Translations under genes and position numbers: made by a program | Notes under the pieces: model-generated | What the model was told of the DNA's origin: nothing | The model's database searches: none | The model's input: the letters and a program-made list of their open reading frames with translations, nothing else | In this document: positions 15,401-30,400 of the stretch, one piece after another | Position numbering within the stretch: position 1 is the first letter of the stretch | Layout: every line of letters begins with the position of its first letter | From: Siphonodentalium dalli | Lineage: Eukaryota > Mollusca > Scaphopoda > Gadilida > Siphonodentaliidae | Assembly (NCBI GenBank): GCA_032622095.1 | Contig: CP136066.1 | Coordinates: forward strand, 184,114,716 to 184,178,715 | Direction: 5' to 3' | DNA length: 64,000 bases

Positions 15401-18400
15401 TAAAATGATTTGTTATATATTTTCATGTCAAAATTTATCAATTTTAGCCGACGATGCTACAGTGGATAGAGCTGCTGACAAAGCAGTTTAACACGTGTCC
15501 ACCGGCTTGTGAGGTTTGTATCAATGTCGATATCTTTATTAATATGACATAAACAAAATTACCATAGTTCTTATTTCTCACATTGTGTCAGATCACATAA
15601 ACAGAATAGACTGTGTATGAGCTTACTGATGCTATCACATTCAGGTCATGATTTAACTTTACTGCAATCAATATATTGAATTCTAGTTTGCTTTTATTTA
15701 ATGGGTTTCAGATGATGACTAGTCGATTCACTTTAGTTTTTGTCTTGTTAGATATATTCCTACATTATCATTAACCATATCCATGAGTTCAATGTCCTAA
15801 TGAGGGACCGGGTAAAAAAATAGAAAAATTAATTAAAAAAATAAAATTTCAAGCCTAACTACGGACCCATTTTGTTTTTTGGCTTGTAACTCAAACCAGA
15901 CATTTAATTTTCTTTGGCCTTATTCAGCCACATGTATTTCATAAAACATATGTAACAGTAACATCAACACTCCCTTTAATTTCTCATGTATTCTTACAGT
16001 GGTTTCTGGACCACATGGCTGAGACTGATTGGTGGCCACAGCAGATTCTCATCAAATGTCCCAACCAGATGGTCAGACAGGTAAGGTTAAAATTTAGGAG
16101 AAAATAGCACAAGTGATTGTAAATACTGCTCAATATCACACAGAAAATATCACAAGTGATTTTAAATCTGCTTGACATCACACAGAAAATTATTTCTGCT
16201 CAACATCACCCAGAAAATATCACAAGTGATTTTAAATCTGCTTGACATCACACAGAAAAGTGATTGCAAATTCTGCTCGTCATCGCTTAGAAAAGATCAC
16301 AAGTAATTGAAAATATTACAAGTGTTTGTAAATTCTGCTGTACATTGCTTAGGAATTGTGGTGGGGGGGGGGGTGGGTGTCAAAATATTTTTTCCGGGTT
16401 TGTATGATGGGGTGGGTGGGTGGGTTTTGAAGAGGACCCAAAGGTCTAAAAGATTTTTTTTTAAATCTTCGATATTTTTCAACTATTTTTGGCTTTAAAA
16501 CTTAAGAGAGAATGTATTTTTAACATAAAAACTGCACTTATACAGTCAGTATAGATTATTTCTTGTTGCAAATTACTAAATACCCAGTATTTGTCAGTCT
16601 ATGTCACCCCAAACATAAAATGCATGGACACGTTACATAAGCAATCACTGCCATGTCAAACTAAGCTTATCACATACACCAGCATGTAATAGGTGCTTGA
16701 TAGGAGACAGACAGTAAGTGGTGGAAATACAAATATTCTTTCGAAAAAGTTCGATTTCATGATTATTGGGGTGGGTGTCAAAAATGGTTGGAAAAAAACT
16801 TGATAAAACCGGGAAAAAATTACAGTCGAGGGGTGGATGGGTTTAAAAAATGTCAAACTCCAAAGGTAAAAAATTATCATACCAGTACAGTATGCTTCTG
16901 AATTTTTTTCCCGTCACCGTCCTGCTGTGTATGTTTCTTTCAATCGGACCACTAAAAATGAAGGTTCTTGGCAACAAGTATGTTTTGCCAAAACTGATAA
17001 ATTGTTCTTTATTTTTAGATGTTTCATCGCCTTCTGATTCATGTGATAAGCCAGCTGAGACCAGCTCATGTTAACCTCTATCTCCAGCCAATCATAGAAA
17101 CGTAAGTATTTAAAAACCCACCCCTAAATTATCATAGACATGTAAGTATTCAATAAGCTAGCTGCGACAGGCTCATCATAGTCTTTTTTTCATTTTTCAA
17201 ACAATCCTAGGGACAATCATTGCCATGCCAATTTCCTGTGACTGACGCAAACGCCAGATGGTTGCATTCTTAAAAGAAAAATAAAACCTAACATTACGTT
17301 TGAACGAGATGTTTCATGAGTATACACAGTTTAAAAAAAAAAATTATTGGTCCGTCCGTTTGGGTACACATTTGAGCCTTATGTGGTCAGTGGAGGAACC
17401 TAAGACAAAAGAAAATTTGACATGATCGACCACCTAGTGTCAAACTACCATCTAGTGCCCCCGTTATTCCATACAATTTAAGAGATAAGTGGTAGTCTTA
17501 AATGGTTAAACCTGTCAAAAACAACAATAGAAAGACCACTTAAAGACCAAATGTATGGGCTTCTGTCCGTTCGCTTTTTTGTTTTCGGTTGATAACTTTA
17601 ATATGTCTGAACTGAATGGAATTAAATTTGGTATTTAGTTTACTAGCCCAAAATACAGGTCAAGTTCAAATTTGGGTCCTGCCCAAGTTCAAATTTGGGA
17701 TCCGCCTGCCAATTTTCACCAGAGTTATGGCCCTTTGTTGAAATTACCAAAAGCGTATTTTACCACGCCCTGGTGATGCTCTTGTGATATACTGCTCACC
17801 ACGAAGTAAAATTTAACACATTAAGAGCCTCCATTTTCCAATATGACAACTTCTGTCTTCAGAGATGAAAATTAGGATGCCTATGTTAGATTTTATGTAA
17901 ATTCTGTCTATGACTTACTATTACATAATTCTTTCTATTAACCGTTATTCTTAATTTCTGATTTCAGTGAGGAGGGGGACGTTGACACGTCTCAGATGGG
18001 AACCAAATCCTGTGTAACTCGCTTCATCCGGAAACTACTGACAGTGGTAAGATGACTTAACTTGTTCAATAATAAATGGAGCATTTATACATTGTCATGA
18101 TACATACCTCAGACAAAAGTCACTTGCACCATTTGTGTTTTTGGAGCTTTTTACTACCCGGTACTTAGGCCAAATAAAAATGTGTTTTGCTTCACTGGCC
18201 CGGCCAAATTGGATTTCAACCTCCGCATTGAACGTTTTTATTGACATGGCAAACAAAAATTTAAAATATAAAAACTCGCGTTATATGCTTACAACAAAAA
18301 TATGCAACACAATACCTAATTGAAGCATCTTATTGCATTGTAATTTTGAGCATTGTCTTCCATCTTTGTTTGCTTATTTGATGCAACTGCATTTTATTCA

Positions 18401-21400
18401 AGGTTAGACCATAAATTAGGCTTGTTGACTTAAATAACTCAGTTTGGCAAGTGGCAGTAAGTATAATAGTGCCATGCTACTGTGCCAACGACCTTGGCAT
18501 TGATGGTAAAGTGATAAAAGTTGGAATCCTGGATATGGACCTATTTGTAAGTGAACACGTGCTACAGTACATGACGATTTACATGATGTATAGATCCAGA
18601 TGCATGAACCCTTTATATTTGAAGCTTGTGTTTTTCAAAAGTAACTTTCACCAACATTTATAATAAGGATCAACTATTTTTATATTAAATGAAATGTTCT
18701 GGTTCCGTGTTTTAATATTTTTTATTGATCGATCGATTTTATTGAACATTAAGTAGCACCAATGGATGCAAATTAGTAGGCTAAGTAATATGCTAATCAT
18801 GCTTGTGTTTTTCAAAAGTAACTTTCACCAACATTTATAATAAGGATCAACTATTTTTATATTAAATGAAATGTTCTGGTTCCGTGTTTTAATATTTTTT
18901 ATTGATCGATCGATTTTATTGAACATGAAGTAGCACCAATGGATACAAATTAGTAGGCTACGTAATATGCTTGTACTAATGCAAATTAAGAAAAAATAGA
19001 ACTTTGGGACAATATTTGAGCTCCATGTAGATGTCTACTTATTATGCCCCCACTTTCGAAGAAAATGGGGGGTATACTGGATTGACTGCGTCCGTCCGTC
19101 AGTCCGTCACACTTTCTATGTCTGTCCATCACACTTTCTCTCCCTCCGTGTGTCCGTCCGACCTCATAATTAGAACAACTATGAACCGATTTCGATAATT
19201 TTTTGTATGCAATCTCCTTAGGACCGCCTCTCCGCATGATGCTAATTGCGGTGCGGTCCGACTTTCTTTTTTTAAGTTACGACTTATTTTGACCTAGAAA
19301 ATTCTGTCCGACTTAATCCGACTTAATAACTTTAACAAATATGAACCGATTTCAATAATTTTTGGTATACATGCTTCTCACAACACCCTCTCTACATGTT
19401 GCGGCTCAGGGTTGGCTCGGACTGTTTTTCCTAACATTACACTTCATTTTCGACTTATTTTGACTTAGAAAATTTTGGGATTTTGTTTTTGTGGATGCTA
19501 TCAAGTTAGGATATTTTCCGGAAGTTTCTTCGAATATGGGTTTGGAACAATAATTTTTACCGCAGTTAAGTTGCGTTTCATTTTCTACCCTTTTTTTGGG
19601 TTTCTGCAATCATTCGAACAAATATGAACCAATTTGAATAATTTGTTCGGTACAAGCTTCTTGCGACACCATATCAATATTATGAATCCAAATTTTTCTT
19701 CAAAGTTAAAAAATTTTTTGTTGGGTTTACGGATAATGCGGGTTGAATTTGCCACGGTGGGGGTATGCTATCACGCGAGTGCACACCTCTTGTTTTGGAT
19801 GGATTAACGAAGGAAGTTTCCTTAGAAACAGACTAAGATCAAAATGTTTACATACAAGACTATGTCAATGTTGCTGCAATGTAGGCATTAGATGGTATGT
19901 TATCGGGAAATAAAACCCGCCCACCCGTACTGATTTGAAAAAACAATGAAACAAAACATTATTTTTGTTTGGCCTTAATATGTCTAGAGAATTCTAAACA
20001 CCATGCATGCTTTTATCTGTGCCAATTATTGTAGATTTTTCATCGACGTTTATTTGCAAATTATTGAGAATTTTGTTCATATGTGTCCTTGAGGGTTATT
20101 TTTTTTCAAAGATTGAGCAAGTTACATTCATGATGTTGAGGGGTTTTATTTCTTTCAGAATGTATGAATTTCTTTTTTTTTTAGGTTTTTTTTCTTCCGA
20201 TTCTTATATGATCTGGAGTGTTGAATATTTTTTTTTTCAGATTAAGGGAGTATTATATATGATTTTGAGGGGTCTATTTTAGTCAGATTGAGCTATCATG
20301 CTTCACATGATCTTGGGGTGTCAACTTTTCACACTGAGAGAGTATTATATATGATTTCGAAGACTATCTTTTTTCATTTTAAGCGAATTTCATGTATAAT
20401 CTTGAGGGGTGTATTTTTCAGATTGATCGAGTTCGACAGCATAGTAAGTACCTGTCGGAGTATTTTGCTTTCCTGTTCGACTTCTCTAAGATGGGGGAAG
20501 AGGAATGCCTGTTTCTGATACAGATCAATGCCATCACGACCATGATTAACTTCTACATGGGCCAGAAAGCTCAAGACAATTATGTAAGTTGGTTCAATCG
20601 TACATTTAATATAATAAGTTAGTATTCCTTGACGGGGTAATTTATATGAGGGATTCTGTCTTTTTAAATTGAGCATTGTAAATTTAACAATAAGAATTAA
20701 CATTTGGGAAACCTACTAAACCGAAAAAAGAAAAAAAAATTTAAATTACAAAAAGTAAAGCAAGAGACTAAAACACGCCTAAAAATAAAATTACTGATGA
20801 AGTCTTATGAAATTTTGAGAGGTGACTGCAGGCAAAGGCATGAAATTTTTGGCAGATTTATTTTTGACCAAATGTAAATTTCTTCGACATTTTTTTATTA
20901 TCAAAATCTGGCCATTTTAGACTTTGGTTATTTGATAATGAATTTGGTTGACCTTCCAGGTTGAGATTCTGTCAGACGATGAAGAGGAGGAGGAAGTGAT
21001 ATCGATCTCGGAGGAGAACTGTCGACCGCAGTCACTAGAGAAGATGATCTCGCTCATTGCTCTTCTTGTCGAGAAGGCTCGAGGCTCCGACAACAGTCTG
21101 CAGCTCTCGGAGAAGGACTATAACTCTATTATTGGTGGCAAGGTATTTATCATATTGTCGGAAATAACCATTAGCACTTTCTATTCTAAATACCGGTTGA
21201 TGAACATTTCCCACAAAGGATATGAATCATTCTGCACTTGTATCTGCCTTTTCTCTGTCTGTTGTTTGCTTTTATTACCTGAACATTCCTCCAAATGAAT
21301 AATAAACCATTAATGTATTCATTATGAGTGAACAGGAGAAACCATTTAGTATAGAAAGGGTTAAATTACTATATTGTATTTTTTATGCTCCCGAAATGTC

Positions 21401-24400
21401 TTTTCTGTCCATCTGTCTGTCTGTAATAGTTTTCGTTTCCGCTCCATAACAAATGTATTCTCTTATATATGCGAGGCTCTCAATATTGATTGTTATAATG
21501 TATTATTTTCCAGGGCTTTCCATTCATCTTTAACCAGATACGGGATCACATTAACATCCGGCAGTCATGTAACCTGATCTTCAGTCTGAGTAGATGGAAT
21601 GAGAACTTGGCCATGGCAGTAAGTCTTATCAGTTTTCATTATAACCGTTAAATGGACCCAAGCCACTTGTAGTGATTAAATCTGCAACAAAATATAAAAG
21701 TCTGTAAAAAATAAAAACATCACCACTAAGAAGAACATGGAAAATTAAATACACTTTGTTCTAATATTCATTATACCACAACCCCCCTCCGTCAGTCCGT
21801 GGAAACAATTTTGTCCGAGCTTTTATTTCTACAATTTTAGGTCAATGTTTTTGAAACAGATATTTAGTAACATGTGAACCTGTGCACCTGCGATTATTCC
21901 GTCTGTCCGACTTTTGTGTGGAGTTATTCCCCTTTTTCGACTTAGAATATTTTTGCAATATTCATAATTTTGTCCGAGCTTTTATTCCTACATTTTTCAG
22001 TCAAAAGGTTTAGCATTATGGTTAGGGGTTATGGTTGTGCACCTGGGAATCTGTTATTTTATTATTTTAACTAAATGTTTACTGACATGTGAAACATCTT
22101 AGTGTATTAAAAACATGGGGGGTATCCTTAGTCCCATTGGGACAGTCACACCTCTAGTTATTGATGATTTTCCAATAACTAAATAAATATATCTTGTTGA
22201 AATCGTTGTTATGTAATCAAAACTGTTACAAATATTGCTGATCACATAGTAAGTCCATATGTTTTAGTTTAAATGTGATTTTCAGAATGTTATGGAAATT
22301 ATAACATATTTCCTTGCTCTTGTCAACATTTGATTTGTATATATTCTGTGTGTTGACAATGGGGAGAGGATGTTATTTTAAGTGACAGCACTTGTCATCC
22401 CATCCATTTTGCCCATGTGTACTATACATTGAGCAAATAAAATATGTTTAAGAATGTTATTCAATGCTTTGGACTTTTACAATATCTACCATCAAAGTTT
22501 TCAGTAATGATTGATTGATTGATTTTCGGCTAATCTGACAGTGATTTCAATGGCTGATAAACTCATCGACCATGTGTGGCAAACCACCAGCCATCGGCAA
22601 GTAACTGGCAACTCCACCAGATAACGATTTTGAGTTACAAAGTCCAAGATGGAAAATTGTGGAAAAAACCCTCATCGCGAGCGTTGGAGGGTGAAACCGC
22701 TCGGGAGATGTACCCCTAACGGATTGAGCCACCGGGGCCCCCAAGTTTTCATTAAACTTTGGTATCTAATTGGACTTTGATTGGTAAACAGTATTCGCAC
22801 TCGCCCCAAAAAGCATGTAGCCAAAAGTTTAGCCATTTCCAGATTTTGTATAGCCAACAAACATTTTAAACCACTTTTACCCCAGGGTATAATCGACATT
22901 TAATAACACAGAATTTGACTTATTTTTAATGTTGTCCCTGTTACTATGAATGGTTCAATATCAGTAAAATTGATAATAGAACATCGAAATAACTTGCACA
23001 TACAGCGCATTCATATAGGATATCAGATTGTGGCATTGTTGTGTGAGAATAATGTGAAATAGACACCAAAAAGTATACATAACGACTTAATCACACATGC
23101 CTTCAAACCGCAGTGAGGTGATGTCTTTTTATTAGCTGCATTCATGGTAATTAGATCCGAGACAAAGACGGTGTGAGACCAACGCCACTGTCTTCTATGT
23201 ATGCCAGGGGGGAAATGCCTTGAGAGTATTAAAAAATTAATCATTTCCCTAATCTCATTTTTCAGATGGTCCAGATGGTGTTCAATGCTATAAAGAAACT
23301 CAGTCTTGAGGTTTGTAAAATATGTATATTTCAGATGAAACAAAATTAATGTTTTAGTCTATTTCCAAGGAAACCATCCCAGTGGGTTAAACTATATGTG
23401 CTTTCATCAGGAATGGTGTGGTGTCAAAGTCAATTTCTTGTATGGTAGTTATTTTATTGTTCAAGTGAAATTGAAATATTTGAAAGTTTTGTTAATATGT
23501 TTGTTACCCATATTGTGCATTATTTGGTAATAATTTTAGAAAAACTAGAACTATTTTAAATCCATATTATGGACTTGTTTCGGTTGCATTAAAGTGATAA
23601 GTTAGTACTCAGTCACTGTACCAACTGGGGGATGTGAAATTCTACTAACATCGCTGAAGATCTCAATGAAATCGACCACACCACTCCATAGAAAACATCG
23701 CCTGAACAACGCGCAATTGTAAATATTTACATCTCGATTCAGGATGCAACAAACGGCGATAAACGAACGCAAATGATTTCGCATTGAATTTAATTGATAT
23801 ATAAGAATGATGGTGTGTGTTGTAAATTTGGATATATATTCGCAAAAATAACTACTTTGAGTAGGATTATTCTACATTTCTATTTGAATACTCTACTGAG
23901 TGTTTCATATCACTTTAATAATAAAAAGTCTCCCGAATTAGAGCCTGATCTCACAAATTTGGAAGATCTACAGTAATGCCCTAAGTAATTGACTCCTTAA
24001 ACACACAGGGGAGAGCTTTCCGATGAATGGCAACAAGCCATATTTCAGACTAAATCCTGAAAAGTTACCCATAATTCTGCTGTGTTTAAGGAGTCGATTA
24101 CTTAGGACATTACTTTATCTCCAGAAATCTGCATTCCAGAAGTAAACATGTCTGGATGTCACACATTCTAACTGAGTTATTTAAATCTATTTGATATGTT
24201 TTCAGCAATCTCAGCCTTTCTTCAAGCTGTTGACGATGTTGTTAGAGTTTGTTGGAGGTCCTCCTGGCATGCCGCCGTTCACTCAGTATGTTCTCCAGAA
24301 ATTCTGGGAGGTCAGTCATTTAACATTTCATCTAGCCATACTATGTTATTACTATCAAGCCTGATATATATTTATTCTTTGTGAAGTTTTACAACTGAAA

Positions 24401-27400
24401 GTGGCTTCTATCGATGCTGTATATGCTGCCCTTAAGTGAGATCATATGCTCAGTTTCAGTGAGCAGTACATGAAGTTAGATGAAAAAAAGTGTATCACAA
24501 CCACTTACCTTTCTTTCGTACTTGGCCCTTAGGTTCCAAAAAAATATATATATAATAATAAGATAATTATATCTACATCAAAACTGACTTTTTTTATCTT
24601 TTTTTTTATATATATATGCCAGTTCTTTTAAAAACGGGCGTATTATGTTATTTGTCTGTCTGTCTATTCGCCTTTTACGTTTCCAGATGATAACATTAGT
24701 AAGAAGTGAATTTTGGTATTTGGGTTTACTAGCACAAAATACAGGTCAAATTCAAATTCGGGTTCCACCTGCCAATTTTCTACAAAGTTATCATCCTTTT
24801 TGTTGGAATTGGCACTAAATTTCGTTTCCGGGTGATAACTTTAGTAAGTCTAAACTGAATGGATTGAAATTGGTATGTTGAGTTTACTAGCCCAAAATAC
24901 GGTCAAGTTTGAATTTGGATTTCGCCCGCCAATTTTCACCAGAGATATGTTCTTTTGTTGGAATTACCACAGGCATATTTTGCCACTGTGACGCTCTGGC
25001 AATGCTCTTGTTTTCTTCTATATTTTTATTGTTTTTTTGTTTTTTTTACAAATTCAGCTTGCCAAAAGCTGTCCTCAGCCGTGTTTAGAGTGGCTGTCGA
25101 CTCAGGTTACGAGGAATAAGCTGGCGGGTGCCTGGGTGCTCAGTCAGATGGAGAACTGGGTCGAACAGTACCTCATCACTAACAACAACAGCCGTGTCAG
25201 GAATGGTGAGTGATTTGTTATATGACATCAACTGCTTCTCTGTTTCACTTGTCTCTTACTACATTAAATTATTACTAAATATCCTGTGCCAGTGCATTCT
25301 CTTATTTATGCGAGTCTCACATAAGAAGCCTCGCATATATAAGAGAATGCACTGGCTTACAATGTCAAGGTAAATAGTGTTATGCCAATGCATATATTCT
25401 CTTATATATGTTTTCTTTAACAATTTTTATCATATTTTATCATTATTTCTTACATTCTTTAACAATTTTTTATCTTTTTTTTTTTAATTTTTTCTTACAT
25501 TTTTTAACAATTATAAAAAATAATATAAAATTTGTTAGGACAATGCATTCTCTTATATATGCGAGGCGACCTGTGGTCGTCTAACATATATAAGAGAATG
25601 CATTGGCACAGGGTTTTCACAAAAATTCAGGAAGCTCCCATCATGAAAGGGTTAATCATTAATTTCACCTCAGTCGTCGCCGATTTCTGTTACAGCTGCT
25701 GCATACCTTCTGGTCTCCCTCGTTCCCAGTCCACACTTCCGACAGTCTTTCAGAACCACAAGAATTCTCAGTCCACAGAAGGACATGCAGGTAGGCAATA
25801 ACCCAGGCCTTAATATCCATCAGATTTTGCGAAAATCAAAACATAGCATTTCTACAGGTAATCAAAACTTTTTACGAGAATCAAAAAGAAGAATCATGAT
25901 TCTGATTCTCATCAGATTTTAAAGCTAGATAACCCTTTCTTAACTGGGTGGATTCTCCCATTCAGTTATAAAAACTATCCATTGGTAGAGTCTATTATTC
26001 ATTTTGGGATGTTCAGGATATATATACGCAGACGGCAGATAATTCAAGTGCAGAAGGATTGGTTGGAATATTCAGATAATATTTTCAACTTGTTATCGGA
26101 ACATTTCGCAAGGGAACTATTCGTCAATGAGTATGTGGTGAACAGTCCTCAAAATATGGTGCTGGACATTTGCAGAATGAGGTCCCCAAAGGGTGAATTT
26201 AGTGATGCTACCCCACACAGTAGGCTAGAATAACAGGCTAGCATCACTAAATTCACCCTATGGGGGCCTCATCTGCTCTGAAAGTATCTTTATTATCAAA
26301 TTAACAAGTTTTTTAGTTTCTTAAACTTCTTAAGAAAGTTTCTTTTTTAGTTTAGTTTCGTTTCTCTATATCAACAAATTGACACAGTGTATTATTTAGG
26401 TACCTAAGGCGAGACCAATTTTATTACTTGGATTACGAACGCGCCGACAACAAAATCCGAAAAAATCGAAAAAAAATAAAAATTATTTTGAAAGCAAATA
26501 ATGTTTTCCGGATGTATGTATAATGTGCGGTCCGTTTCTGTTTGATACTTTGCCGTATTTTTTAATGTTTCCGGCTTTCGGTATTACGCGCGATCCGTTA
26601 TTTATACCGGTAAACATTTGAGATTTTAAACTACTGAACTATATCCGGTTTACAATTTCCGCTTCCGCGAAAATGGCGACAATTCAATTATTAAAACATA
26701 CTAAACCTTTTATTAAATATAAATATTGTTATAAAATACAGACCTGGTCTGTATCTTAGTATATATTTCCATTCATGACGGCATCTATGGACGCTTTATA
26801 ATATTGCGTATCATAATATAAATGCCATTCATTTCTTAATTCAATGTAACGAGGACATGATGACCACCATCATTTATTATAATACCGGGTCAAATGGAGG
26901 TGGTCAAAGATGCATTAATACCCTATTTATAAATGCTCATCTAAACGAATGATATGGAATACATTCATTTGCTTACCATATTGTCTCTGGTACCAGTCAG
27001 ATAGTCATGTTTGTCTGTATTTGCTGTCGATATTCCAATATTCCAGCTGATTTACTAATAATTAATTCCAAAAAGTTTTTTTTTTTTTTTTTTTTTTTTC
27101 CCCTCCTGCATCTACAGATTTTCATCCTCAATGTTCGTAATCCAAGTAATAAAATTGGTCTCGCCTAATGGGTACACCTCACCGTCTTCACCATCTGGGA
27201 ACTTAAATCTGAGTCTAGGTCTCCCATAGCAGATGAGGGCATGCAGAAAGAGTTCCCCTAGAGGATGAATTTGGTGATGCTGGCCCACTGTGCAGGGTAG
27301 GGTCACTAAATTCACCCTCTGGGGACCTCATTCTGCAAATGACCAGCAACATATTTTGAGGCATGTTAGTAAAGCAAGCACTATCCTCTCTCTGTTCTAC

Positions 27401-30400
27401 ACCCACAAACAAACATTGGTGATGGTGTTGTGGGTATACTCAAATGTGCTAAATTAAAATACACTAATTTGTTACCTCATATTTTTGAAGAAAATACTTT
27501 ACAGCTAGAAACAATAAACATGTGATTTTGAAATACAGCATAAACATTTGGAAACATGAACCTGGTATGTTTTCAGACTTTTCACTATTTTCTTTTAACT
27601 TTTCAGATTTCTACAGAAGCGCTAACTGTGTTACATCAGGTAAGGTGTTCTATATCACAGACATATAAGTTCATGTTACTCGTCGTGTGCTCATTTAATA
27701 TATTATGAATACCCAATGTTTTCAAGCTTTATCACCTAATTTATTCACATTTCTTCTGCTCAGAAGAGCTTTCCATATAAATTTGCCTATATAATGTGAA
27801 GATAGAATTTTTCTTCAATTAATAAATAGCAATAGGTTTTTTTTTGGAATCATTTAATATTAAAAATTACAATTTGTTGAAGCTAGCAGAATCTGCACAC
27901 TTAAAAAAAAAATTCTATATGACTTGTTATACTATACATGCATATATGTATAAATAGAACAGTCAATGTGACTTATTGTTACATAGTGTATACAATACAA
28001 TAATTAATTTGTATAGCGCTCAATATTATGAGTACATATTCAACGGCGCTTTACATTACATCGAGCTCATTGCCTAATCAGCATAATACATGTACATGCA
28101 CATATATCTAGGAATTAAATGCTACATCAAAGAGATATGTTTTGAGGCCGGTCTTAAACTTATTTAAGTCAGTGAATATTTTTAAGTGAGGTGGAATGCT
28201 ATTCCAAAGATGTGGACCTGCAAATGAAAATGCCCTATCGCCAAACGTTTTCTGTTTGTTGAAAGGAATGTACAAAAGCATACTACTATCAGATCGTAAT
28301 CCATATGTACACACATTTCTGTCTTTGATCATATCCTGTATATACAATGGTGACATGTTATTACGAGATTTGAATACAAGCAAAATAATTTTGAACATGA
28401 TTCGATACTCCACTGGCAGCCAGTGTAATTGCTTGAGAACTGGAGTTATATGTTCATGCCGAGGAGTGTATGATACAACTCGCGCCGCAGCATTTAGCAC
28501 TTTTTGCAGGCGATCACACTGGTAATCCGGTAGTCCATACAGTAAAGAATTACAGTAATCTAAGTGTGACGTGACAAAAGCATGGACCAATGTCTTAGTT
28601 GAGTCTACATCGAGGTATTGTCTAATTTGTCGGATTTTGTATAAACCTCTGACGCCTTCTTACACATATTAGAGATATGGTTATCCATTGTCATGTTTGT
28701 GTCAAAATACGATCCCAGGTTGCGAACAGTGTCGTTTGTTGGTATGTCGGCGTCTCCCACATGAATTGAACTGATGTTGACTTTCTGAAGTTGTTGTCGA
28801 GAGCCAATGATTATGAATTCAGTCTTATCGTCATTTATCATGAGTCGGTTGGTAATCATCCACGCTCTAATGTCCACAATACAGTTCTCCACAATTTGAC
28901 GTGCTTTAGTTTTGCCTCTCTCTGTCGGTCGAAATGAAAAGTAGATTTGGGTATCATCTGCATAGCCGTGAACATCAGGGAGGTGACTTTCAACAACTGA
29001 GAATAATTTCGAAATGTAGAATAAGAACAGCACGGGTCCAAGACAACTTCCTTGTGGAACTCCGCACTCGATGGGGAAATTTGTAGACTTTGAGCCATTA
29101 ATGGATATTTGCTGTGATCGGTTCGTGAGGTAAGATGTCAACCAGATAGCTGCAGTGCCGCGAACACCAAAGTCAGATTGTAGAGTATCTAGAAGAATAT
29201 CATGGCGGACGGTGTCGAAAGCAGCGCTCAAATCTAGTAGCACAAGCAGAGTGACTTTTCTTGTTTCCATGCTGCAGAGAATATCATTTTGGACTTTAAG
29301 CAGCGCGGTTTCAGTTGAATGGTGTTGACGGAAAGCAGAAGTGTTTATTGGAAGAGGTGCATGTTGTTCGCTGTGCCGAATGAGTTGGTCTATCACTGCC
29401 TTTTCACACAATTTAGAAATGTAGGATAGGTTGCTGACGGGTCGGAAGTTCTTGAAAACAAGGTCAGCACCGGATTTCTTGAGAAGAGGGTGAACTATGG
29501 CTGTTTTCCAGCTACTGGGAACATGTCCTTGGCTTAATGATAGGTTTATCAACTGGGTGATGATAGGTATCAGGGAGTCACATTTCTTGAGTAGCCTGGT
29601 GATTTCACTTGGGGACCAGCCTGGAGGGCGACTTAGGAGATGTTTTCTCTCTAATATGTGCAACTTCTCCCTATTTTTATCCTAGTGATAAGTGACTTCT
29701 CCCAATATATTTGAGACCACCAGGCTGGTCTCTGGAATTTTCACTGTCATTTGTGATATAGCATGAAATTAATCAATCAACTAATAAGAAATTTGTATTA
29801 ATATTTTCTTATTCATTTTCAGATCTATGATCATTTGTTGAATTTGTTATTTCGTGCCAGATACTATGTTGGTTAGTATATTAAAATATTCACAAATATG
29901 TTGATTCATCAGCAATTGTCACTTTCCTTACCTTTATTTAGAAAGTTATAAGGTTGTGATTTTAAATTTTGTGGGTTGGCTTCTGTTCTAAATTTAGATG
30001 TAAGACTGATGTGATACAAAAAATTCCCCCTTCCCCTCTCAGATATACTGCAAACATGTATGACCAACAAAAACTTATGGCTATTCTTTTTCTAGCCTAA
30101 AAAGGTCATTTCTATAGAATGTAGACATGTAACATGATCGTATTAAAGTTTTGCCAGGTTTGAGACTTTTTATTGGCACCAGACATTTTTCACATAAAAA
30201 TACAAAAGTGGAGACAAGAAGATAATCACCGTATATAAACATCATGTGAGCTTTCTATCAACCTTTACATATCTAGTTGTCCCTGGCATTTTCAAAGTGA
30301 CTAGAATTAATGATCTTCTTCTGCCTTCTAGCCTTTTTGTTTTAGAGTTGTTGACCCTTCCTTCACTTAGAACATTTTAAGTGAATATGCACTTGGGTGA

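Larger units (their letters stand above)
27985..29612 (-). mobile_element. 5'-truncated CR1/L2-type LINE
   Basis: Encodes the reverse transcriptase and C-terminal domain only. The 3' end on the minus strand reads TTGAGCGCTATACAAATTAA, a typical tail for this LINE group. A frameshift near 28640 divides the frame. No endonuclease region. It lies in USP34 intron 25, antisense to the gene. Confidence 0.88.

Noticed and set aside
20007-20282. 91-codon hydrophobic plus-strand frame (membrane protein?)
   Set aside because: Hydrophobicity comes from T-rich polypyrimidine units of the acceptor array.
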